A DNA stretch of 64,000 nucleotides. It comes from Pseudomonadota bacterium (GTDB lineage Bacteria > Myxococcota_A > UBA796 > SXON01). Made by a program: the position numbers and the translations under genes. The notes below the pieces were generated by a model. That model searched no databases and was not told where the DNA came from. It saw only the letters and a program-made list of their open reading frames with translations. Positions 57,958 through 64,000 of the stretch are shown here, in pieces (the first letter of the stretch is position 1; every line of letters begins with the position of its first letter). The stretch covers positions 1-64,000 of the forward strand of contig JAUXQH010000175.1 in assembly GCA_030685065.1 (NCBI GenBank). Reading direction: 5' to 3'.

Positions 57958-60957
57958 TCAATAGGCCGGAAGGACGTAGACCTTGCCGCCGCCCGTGGCG
58001 GCCTCGTCGTTGCCCGTCGCGGATGCGGCCCAGTCGAGCGCGCCGTCGCCGTCGAGATCGTAGAGGCCGCTGATGGTCGTGCCGAACGCGTCTCCCGCGG
58101 CGCCGCCGGTGAAGCTCGCGTACTGGTCGTTCGGGAGGGTCCACGTGCCGGTGGGCTGGCCCCCCTCGAACAGGTAGACGACCCCCTCGCCGCTCGGGCC
58201 CGCCGTGGTCGCGCCCGCGAGCAGATCCTCGACGCCGTCCCCCGTCACGTCCGCCATGGAGAGGCCCGTGCCGAGCGCGCCATCCCCGTTGAGGATCCAG
58301 CTCGCGGTCGAGAGGGTCTCCGCGCCCGAGAGCGTCCCACCCCGGTAGACGAGCACGGCGCCGTCACCGCCGCTGTACCCGGGCATGCCGAGCGCGAGGT
58401 CGAGGATGCCGTCGTCGTCGAGGTCTCCGAGGTCGATGGAGGCCGGGGTCAGCCCGAGCTGGCTGTTCGCGGCGGGGCCGGTGATCTCCGCGACGTCGGC
58501 GGCGTTGATGGTCGTCCCGCGAGTGCCGCCATCGCTACGGATGGCGGAGCCGGCTACGACCCAGCAGGTGCCGGACGAGGTGCCCGCGTCGTCGTCGTTC
58601 GGGGCACAGGCGACCAGATCGTCGTAGCCGTCGTTCGTCAGATCGCCGAGCGCGAGCGAGTACCCGAGGTTGTCGCTGTTGCCGACGCCGCGCACGTAGA
58701 AGCTCGAATCGTCGTCGTCGATGTAATCGGTCGTGTACTCGTCCTCGTAGAACGTGACGTAGGCGCGGCCCTTCGCGGTCTCCTCCCCGGGCGCCCCGCC
58801 CGCGAGATCGGGCCCGCCGTCCCCGTCGAAGTCGCCGACCGCGAGGCTGTAGCCGTAGTAGCCGTTGGACGAGCGCCCGAAGATGGCGCCCTCGGCGAGC
58901 CAGCTCCCGTACTCGCTGCCGCTCAGGCCATCGACGTCGAACACGTAGACCGAGCCGTCGTCGGTGGCGCTCGCATCGGCCTGGTAGAGGCCGACGGCGA
59001 GCTCGCTCGCGCCGCCGTGGTCGGGGTCCCCCAGGGATACGATCGCGGAGCCGAAGAACTCGTCCGTCGTGTCGCCGTAGACGCGGAGGTAGCCGTCGGT
59101 GAGGTTCGCGGGGTCGGCCATCGTGTCGACGTCGTGGAAGGCGACCACCCCCAGATCCGCGAGCGTGCCCGATCCGCGGCTCGGCGCGCAGATGATCAGC
59201 TCGCCGTCGCCGTCTCCATCGAGGTCCTCCATGGCGGTCACGCCGGCGCTGCCGATGGCATCGCCGGAGCTGGTGCCGTACACGGTCCAGCCGCTCTCGT
59301 CCTCGGCCGCCATGGGGTCCTGGATGCCGTCGCAGTCGTTGTCGAGCGCGTCCCAGCCCACCTCTGCGGCGCCGGGGTTCACGGCGGCGTCCGTGTCGTC
59401 ACAGTCGTCGATCAGCGCGACGTACCCGGAGGGCGCGGCGCAGTCCTCGACCTCGGTGTCCGCATCTCCGTAGGCGTCCCGATCCGCGTCGGCGTACCAG
59501 GACGAGGTGGCGAGGCCGTCATCCGGGACGCCGTCGCAGTCCTGATCTACGTCGTCGCAGACCTCGGTGCGGCCTGGGTAGATGGTGGACGCAGCGTCGT
59601 TGCAGTCGGTGGCGTTTGCCACGTACCCGGCGGGCGCCGAACACGCCGAGAGGGAGGCGGTGGCCGAGCCGTACGTGTCGGCGTCGGTGTCGGCGTACCA
59701 GGTCGAGGTCACGCCGTCGTCGATGGTGCCGTCGCAATCGTTGTCGATGCCGTCACACACCTCGACCACGGCGGGGCCGATCGCCGAATTGGTGTCATCA
59801 CAATCGGCGCCGCCGAACGCGTCCGACTCGACTCCGTCGGCGTCCTGGTCGTAGTCCGAGGCGGCGTCGCAGTCCTGATCGATCCCGTCGTACCAGGTGT
59901 CGTCGGCATCGGGGTGGATCGCGGCGTCCGCATCCTCACAGTCGGTGCCACCGTGAGAGATGTCGTCGTAGCCGTCCGCGTCCTGATCGTAGTCGGAGCG
60001 GGCGTCACAATCCTGGTCGACGCCGTCGTACCAGGGGTCGACCGCGCCGGGGTGGATGGCGGCGTCGAGGTCGTCACAGTCGGTTCCGCCGTAGGCCGCG
60101 CCGTCGTAGCCGTCAGAGTCCTGGTCGTAGTCGGAGGCGCCGTCGCAGTCCTGATCGAGGCCGTCGTACCAGGTGTCGTCCGCGCCTACGTACACGGTCT
60201 CGTCGGCGTCGTCGCAGTCGCCGTCCGCCTCGGATTGGCCGTCGCCGTCGTTGTCGATGGTCTCGAGGGTCTCGTCGATGAGCGCGTCGCAGTCGTCGTC
60301 CGTGCCGTTGTCGGGGATCTCGAGCTGGCCGGGGCTCACCGCCGGGTCGGTGTCGTCACAGTCGTCCCCCGCGCCGCCGCCCAGGTAGCCGTCCCCGTCC
60401 TGATCGTAGTCGGAGCGGCCGTCACAGTCCTGATCGATCCCGTCGTACCAGACCTCCGCCGCGCCGGGGTTCACGGTCGCGTCCTCATCGTCACAGTCAT
60501 CGCCCACGCCCCATCCGTCGCCGTCGGCGTCGACGCCGCCGATGACCTCGGCGACGACCGCCACGTCCACGCGAGGCTCGTCCGGATCGTCGGACGTGAC
60601 CGTGATCGTGGCGGACGAGGGCCCCGCGGGGCCGCCGTTGAAGCTCACGGTCACGACCGCCTCCTCCGCGGGGGCGAGGGTGAGCGGGCTCACGACGTCG
60701 ACCTCGAAGTCACCGCCGCTCACGGCGAGGCTGGTGGTCAGGGCGCCCGCCCCCAGGTTGCGCACGACGAACACGCCCGTGACCGACACGCCCGGCGAAG
60801 TGGCGCCGAGATCGAGCTCGAGAGGGCTCACCTCGATGTCGGGGAGCTGCTCGTCCACGCCGATGGGACCGGTGTCGTCGACCTTGTCGTCGACGAATTC
60901 GACGGAGAGGGGCGAGCAGCCGGCGAGGAGGAGCAGGGTCAGCGTTGCGCGCGTCAT
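57958..60957 (-). CDS. Large lipoprotein with MopE-like repeats and FG-GAP propeller
   Basis: A 999-residue lipoprotein (MTRATLTLLLLAGC, lipobox LAGC). After an ASPM-like beta domain there are about nine acidic MopE-type units (pattern CDDxDAxxxPGAxExWYDGxDQDCDG, each with YDQDxDGY), followed by FG-GAP/integrin-like repeats (VGDFDGDGGPDLAGGAPGE, LGDLTNDGYDDLVACAPN) that should form a calcium-stabilised beta-propeller. The architecture matches exported surface proteins of Myxococcota; a divalent-metal-rich surface role is likely. The coding DNA is highly repetitive around 59.4-60.5 kb. Confidence 0.85.
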   Translation of the reverse strand: MTRATLTLLLLAGCSPLSVEFVDDKVDDTGPIGVDEQLPDIEVSPLELDLGATSPGVSVTGVFVVRNLGAGALTTSLAVSGGDFEVDVVSPLTLAPAEEAVVTVSFNGGPAGPSSATITVTSDDPDEPRVDVAVVAEVIGGVDADGDGWGVGDDCDDEDATVNPGAAEVWYDGIDQDCDGRSDYDQDGDGYLGGGAGDDCDDTDPAVSPGQLEIPDNGTDDDCDALIDETLETIDNDGDGQSEADGDCDDADETVYVGADDTWYDGLDQDCDGASDYDQDSDGYDGAAYGGTDCDDLDAAIHPGAVDPWYDGVDQDCDARSDYDQDADGYDDISHGGTDCEDADAAIHPDADDTWYDGIDQDCDAASDYDQDADGVESDAFGGADCDDTNSAIGPAVVEVCDGIDNDCDGTIDDGVTSTWYADTDADTYGSATASLSACSAPAGYVANATDCNDAASTIYPGRTEVCDDVDQDCDGVPDDGLATSSWYADADRDAYGDADTEVEDCAAPSGYVALIDDCDDTDAAVNPGAAEVGWDALDNDCDGIQDPMAAEDESGWTVYGTSSGDAIGSAGVTAMEDLDGDGDGELIICAPSRGSGTLADLGVVAFHDVDTMADPANLTDGYLRVYGDTTDEFFGSAIVSLGDPDHGGASELAVGLYQADASATDDGSVYVFDVDGLSGSEYGSWLAEGAIFGRSSNGYYGYSLAVGDFDGDGGPDLAGGAPGEETAKGRAYVTFYEDEYTTDYIDDDDSSFYVRGVGNSDNLGYSLALGDLTNDGYDDLVACAPNDDDAGTSSGTCWVVAGSAIRSDGGTRGTTINAADVAEITGPAANSQLGLTPASIDLGDLDDDGILDLALGMPGYSGGDGAVLVYRGGTLSGAETLSTASWILNGDGALGTGLSMADVTGDGVEDLLAGATTAGPSGEGVVYLFEGGQPTGTWTLPNDQYASFTGGAAGDAFGTTISGLYDLDGDGALDWAASATGNDEAATGGGKVYVLPAY

Positions 60958-61017
60958 TCGTGGCCTGGGTGTGCCGAGTATGACACGAGCGGCACCGCGG
61001 GTCCCACCGCCGCGCCC

Positions 61018-61851
61018 TTACGCGAGGATCAGCTCGGTCACCGCGCCCCGCTTCTTCGCGTCGCAATTGATCGCGCGCGTCGCCGCCACCGGGGTGCGCA
61101 AGAAACCATCCGCATAGAGCTCGTGCACGGCGGGGGCCGACGAGTTCGAGAGGACGACATGGACGCCCCGCTCCTTGAGCGTCCGCGCCGTGTCGCGCAG
61201 GCGCGCCTGCTCGGGCATCCCGAAGCCGCCCGCGGTGTAGGCCGTGAAGCTCGAGGTGGCCGTGAGCGGCACGTAGGGCGGATCGAAGTAGACGAAGTCC
61301 CCCGGCTCGGCGCGCGTCAGGACGGCCCCGAAGTCCTCGACGTGGAGCTCGGTCTCCGCGAGCGCGATGGACGCCGCGCGGAGCGTCTCCGCGTCGCAGA
61401 TCGTGGGGTTGGTGTAAGAGCCGAACGGCACGTTGAACCGGTTGTTGCGGTTCACCCGGTAGAGCCCGTTGAAGCCGGTGCGGTTGAGGTAGATGAACCA
61501 CGCGGCGACCTCGGCGTCGCTCCGGGTGTCGATCACGTCCTCGCGGAGGCGCTCGAAGAAGCCGCGGTCGTGCGGGTAGCCGCGGAGGAGCGCGATCACG
61601 TCCTCCACGTGGTCGCGTACGCCCGTCCACGTCCGGATCAGCCGCGCGTTGGTGTCCGACAACACGGCGCGCGCCGGGCGCAGGTGGAAGTACAACGCGC
61701 CGCCCCCGACGAACGGCTCGTGGTAGCGGCCGAAGCGTAGCGGGGTGTGGGGGAGGAGCGCCGGGAGGAGTTGCCGCTTGCCGCCCACCCACTTGAGGAA
61801 GGGGCGGGGGTGCGGGATCGAGGTTGAACCGTCAGCCATGCCCGCCAGCAT
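61018..61851 (-). CDS. D12-class N6-adenine DNA methyltransferase (Dam family)
   Basis: A 277-residue methylase with the order typical of Dam: PFLKWVGGKRQLL (motif X), EPFVGGGALYF (motif I, AdoMet), and VYFDPPYVPL (motif IV, catalytic DPPY), plus YRVNRNNRFNVPFG in between. It transfers a methyl group to adenine N6; the target may be GATC but cannot be read from sequence. No restriction partner is encoded nearby. A TTGACA-N17-CATGCT promoter could start transcription just upstream of the alternative ATG at 61839, four codons inside. Confidence 0.92.
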   Translation of the reverse strand: MLAGMADGSTSIPHPRPFLKWVGGKRQLLPALLPHTPLRFGRYHEPFVGGGALYFHLRPARAVLSDTNARLIRTWTGVRDHVEDVIALLRGYPHDRGFFERLREDVIDTRSDAEVAAWFIYLNRTGFNGLYRVNRNNRFNVPFGSYTNPTICDAETLRAASIALAETELHVEDFGAVLTRAEPGDFVYFDPPYVPLTATSSFTAYTAGGFGMPEQARLRDTARTLKERGVHVVLSNSSAPAVHELYADGFLRTPVAATRAINCDAKKRGAVTELILA

Positions 61852-62051
61852 GATCTCGACCTATTGGCATGTCAACGGCGATCGTCGAAAGATCGGGGCG
61901 GATCGTTCGGATCTGGCGTTGGCCGATCTCTTCGTTCGGGCATTTTTTGTCGGGGCGGCGCCGTGGAGGCGCCCTGCAGTCGCCGTCCGCTAGGTCTTTG
62001 GGCGGGCGGCTGCCCGACGTGCCTTGTTCGAGGAGCCCGTTCGGCTCGGCG

Positions 62052-62071
62052 GGGCGTGGTATTCCACGCCC
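62052..62071. repeat. Perfect 8-bp hairpin near the vapC remnant
   Basis: GGGCGTGG-TATT-CCACGCCC in the non-coding stretch 61852-62108, which otherwise holds nothing I can recognise as a gene. Confidence 0.5.
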
Positions 62072-62108
62072 GGCAGGTGCCTCATCCCGTTCTCGGAGGG
62101 CCCAGCGA

Positions 62109-62246
62109 TTAGACCTCGTAGTCAACCACTGCTGGGACCACGACGAGGTCGTCTGCACCCTCGATGTGGGGGGCAAACACCCCCGCGTGGGGCTCATCCG
62201 CGAAGTAGGCGAGCCATCCGCAGGTATCGATCACCACGAGGCTCAC
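62109..62246 (-). pseudogene. Truncated VapC-type PIN-domain toxin remnant
   Basis: Only 45 codons remain, starting at a GTG that overlaps the antitoxin stop: SLVVIDTCGWLAYFADEPHA... and PAVVDYEV, then a stop. A functional PIN domain needs about 130 residues with further acidic residues; here only the first (Asp of VIDTCGW) and the EV region are present. A shifted frame after the stop reads RWALRERDEA, like the next VapC helix, then becomes unrecognisable. This is a frameshifted, decayed gene. Confidence 0.7.
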
Positions 62247-62443
62247 CGCTCGCGGTAGCCCGAGGTGTCCGCCCCCCGCGCCGCGCCGCGCAGCTCCCGC
62301 ACGTCCTGGACAGGAACGAGCATGATCACGTTCCCCTTCGCGACAGCCGTGAACTGCTGACCGGGCTGGATATGCAACGCCTCGCGCAGGTCGGAAGGAA
62401 GCTGAACGCTGCCTCGGGCGGTGACGGTGATTGGGCGCGGCAT
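62243..62443 (-). CDS. AbrB/SpoVT-type (VapB-like) antitoxin
   Basis: A 66-residue DNA-binding protein: MPRPITVTARGSVQLPSDLREALHI and the following PGQQFTAVAKGNVIMLVPV form the swapped-hairpin AbrB fold seen in VapB-type antitoxins. Normally it represses its own operon and neutralises the VapC toxin downstream, which here is broken, so it may now be an orphan. The ATG has no ribosome-binding site and TACCTT lies six bases upstream. Confidence 0.85.
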   Translation of the reverse strand: MPRPITVTARGSVQLPSDLREALHIQPGQQFTAVAKGNVIMLVPVQDVRELRGAARGADTSGYRER

Positions 62444-62449
62444 CGAAGA

Positions 62450-62478
62450 AAGGTAGAGGCCGACGAGCGTGCCGTCAA
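62450..62478 (-). promoter_or_regulatory. Promoter of the antitoxin gene, probably leaderless
   Basis: TTGACG (62478-62473), exactly 17-base spacer, TACCTT (62455-62450), then six bases to the ATG. The best-formed member of the leaderless group in this window. Confidence 0.55.
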
Positions 62479-62579
62479 GCCGCCCTGACCCGGCGCCCTG
62501 CCGCCTCCCCCCCGGCGATGCGGGCGCCCGTGCGCCCGTGAAGCCGGCCTGATCCCCTCCGTCCGGACGCCCGGGCTCC

Positions 62580-63875
62580 TCACGCCATCCGTACGCGCAC
62601 CCCGCCCGCTCGTGCCATCCACGCGACGCGCGCGAGCAGGAGCATCGCCACCGTCGCGAGCGCGAGCGCGAGGCCCGCGAAGATGCCGGGGGCGCCCCAG
62701 CCCGCGCGGAAGGCGAGCCACCAGCCGAGCGGAATTCCGAGCGCCCAGTAGCCGAGGAGGTTGGCGAGCGCGGGGAGGCGGAGGTCACCCGCGCCGCGCA
62801 GCACGCCGAACGCGACGACCTGGAGGCCGTCGAAGAGCTGGAACGCGGCCACGATCGGCAGGAGCGTGACGACCAGCGCGATGACCGCGGGATCGTCCGT
62901 GTAGACGCGCGCGAGCAGGTCGGGGAGCAAGGCGAACGCGAGCGCGGAGCCGCCCATGATGCCGCCGCCGAGGAGGAGCGCGGTGCGGCCCGCGAAGGCC
63001 CAGGGGAGGCCGGCGCCGATCAGGTGGCCGACTCGGGTGGAGGCCGCCGCGGACACGCCCATGGGGACCATGAACGAGACGGTGGCGAGGTTGAGCACCA
63101 CGGCGTTCGCCGCGATGGACGTGGGGCCGAGCCAGCCCATCATCAGGCCGGCGAAGTGAAAAGCCCAGGCCTCCATCGCCATCTGGACGCCGAGCGGGAG
63201 GCCGATCGCGAAGAGGCCGAGGAGCGCGGGGCCGGAGAGCGACGCCCGCCAGCCCACGAGGTAGGGCGCGAGCGTGTCGCGGGCCATCCACAACGTGAGG
63301 CCGGCGAGCACGTATTGGCTCCCCGCCGTCGCGAGCGCCGCACCGAACGGGCCCATGTCGAAGCCGTAGATCAGCACGGCGTCGGCGACGAGGTTGACGA
63401 CGTTTGCCACCACGATCGCGATGGTGACCGGGCGCTGGATGCCGAGGCCCTGGAGCGACTGGCGGATGGCGCTGAAGAGCATCATCCCCGGCACGCCCCA
63501 CGCCGCGGTGCGGCACCACACGCCGGCGTCTCCGAGGAGGGCCTCGGGCTGGCCGAGAAAACGCATCCCGGGGACGGCCAGGAACTGCAGGCCGATGAGC
63601 ACGGGCGCCATCGCGAGCGCCATGGCACAGCCGTGCAGGATCCCGCGGCCGACCGCCGGGACGTCGCGCGCGCCGTGGGCCTGGGCGATGACGGGGTCGA
63701 GCGCGCGGAGGGCCCCGAGCGCGACGACGGCGAGGGCGAAGTACCAGGAGGTGCCGAGCGCGACCGCGGCCATGGGGACGGCGCCGAGGTGGCCCACCAT
63801 GAGGGTGTCGACCACGGACATGCCCATGAGGCCGAGCATGCCGACGCTCACCGGCCACGCGAGCCCCCACACCAC
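62580..63875 (-). CDS. MATE-family efflux transporter
   Basis: A 431-residue membrane protein with about twelve helices and the MATE pattern: GLAWPVSVGMLGLMGMSVVDTLMVGHLG at the start, ALDPVIAQAHGA in the first half, and the repeated layout in the second half. MATE proteins export cationic drugs or metabolites with sodium or proton antiport. The GTG at 63875 is the first usable start; sequence upstream stays in frame (SPVRHETTLRAEAR) and would give a more usual cytoplasmic N-terminus if a CTG were used. No ribosome-binding site is clear. Confidence 0.88.
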   Translation of the reverse strand: MVWGLAWPVSVGMLGLMGMSVVDTLMVGHLGAVPMAAVALGTSWYFALAVVALGALRALDPVIAQAHGARDVPAVGRGILHGCAMALAMAPVLIGLQFLAVPGMRFLGQPEALLGDAGVWCRTAAWGVPGMMLFSAIRQSLQGLGIQRPVTIAIVVANVVNLVADAVLIYGFDMGPFGAALATAGSQYVLAGLTLWMARDTLAPYLVGWRASLSGPALLGLFAIGLPLGVQMAMEAWAFHFAGLMMGWLGPTSIAANAVVLNLATVSFMVPMGVSAAASTRVGHLIGAGLPWAFAGRTALLLGGGIMGGSALAFALLPDLLARVYTDDPAVIALVVTLLPIVAAFQLFDGLQVVAFGVLRGAGDLRLPALANLLGYWALGIPLGWWLAFRAGWGAPGIFAGLALALATVAMLLLARVAWMARAGGVRVRMA

Positions 63876-63949
63876 GCGGGCTTCGGCGCGGAGGGTGGTC
63901 TCGTGGCGGACGGGGCTGGTCAGGGTCGGCGCTCTTGGGGGCGGCGAGC

Positions 63950-64000
63950 CTAACCGAGTAGCTCCGCGAACACCTTGGGGCGCCGACGCTCGACGAGCGG
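63950..64000 (-). CDS. C-terminal end of an unidentified protein, cut by window edge
   Basis: The last 16 codons (PLVERRRPKVFAELLG then TAG) are visible on the minus strand, ending 74 bases before the MATE start. The text is coding-like but too short to identify a family. Confidence 0.4.
   Translation of the reverse strand, partial: PLVERRRPKVFAELLG

Noticed and set aside
61852-62108. Short open frames on both strands near the vapC remnant
   Set aside because: No ribosome-binding site, no recognisable domain and composition unlike neighbouring genes.

Overview
The window is GC-rich, tightly packed chromosomal DNA from a Gram-negative delta-type bacterium, most likely a member of Myxococcota or a close relative. 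Supporting evidence: a MYXO-CTERM-like sorting tail (Gly-Cys-Gly-Cys, hydrophobic stretch, Arg-Arg-Arg) on a DUF2330 protein; many secreted lipoproteins, some with MopE-like D-x-D-x-D-G repeats or Asp-Ser/Asp-Thr tracts; a MoxR/DUF58/transglutaminase operon; a good sigma-54-type promoter. No rRNA, tRNA, CRISPR array, insertion sequence or prophage was recognised.

Layout. 0-5.4 kb: truncated propeller protein, lipoprotein, lactone oxidase, PlsB-like acyltransferase, thioesterase, DUF2934 protein. 5.5-12.4 kb: large TPR protein divergent from a lipoprotein-MoxR-DUF58-transglutaminase operon. 12.5-15.1 kb: acyl-CoA synthetase coupled to an LpxL-like acyltransferase. 15.1-22.1 kb: beta-helix lipoprotein, MaoC hydratase, secreted protein, SDR, PDZ protein, release factor 3. 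22.1-29.6 kb: two sulfatase-fold membrane proteins, a YfhO-like protein, XseA. 29.6-36.9 kb: OsmC, lipoproteins, J-domain protein, QueD divergent from a FolE2-XRE fusion, DUF2330. 36.9-42.6 kb: GalE, a large Ig-like lipoprotein, a polytopic membrane protein. 58-64 kb: MopE/FG-GAP lipoprotein, adenine methylase, degraded VapBC pair, MATE transporter, one truncated gene.

The outstanding region is 42.6-57.9 kb, a radical-SAM peptide-modification (RiPP) locus. An eight-gene operon (57,878 down to 51,660, almost every junction overlapping) encodes a Tat-signal protein, two HxsD-like proteins, an HxsB-like radical SAM protein, a 133-residue precursor whose C-terminus is Cys-(Ser-His-Gly)x15-Gln-Trp, and three more radical SAM enzymes. 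Next to it lie a GH36 glycosidase joined to a radical SAM protein carrying two CxxxCxxC domains, an HExxH protein resembling alpha-ketoglutarate-type peptide beta-hydroxylases, two further radical SAM enzymes and a ferredoxin. Altogether there are seven radical SAM proteins with eight cluster motifs. The core resembles the His-Xaa-Ser (Hxs) system known from comparative genomics, but no recognisable HxsC is present and the tailoring set is greatly enlarged. I infer that the leader is recognised with help from the HxsD-like proteins, the His/Ser/Gly repeat is modified by several radical SAM enzymes and possibly hydroxylated, and the ferredoxin supplies electrons. The product and its function are unknown.
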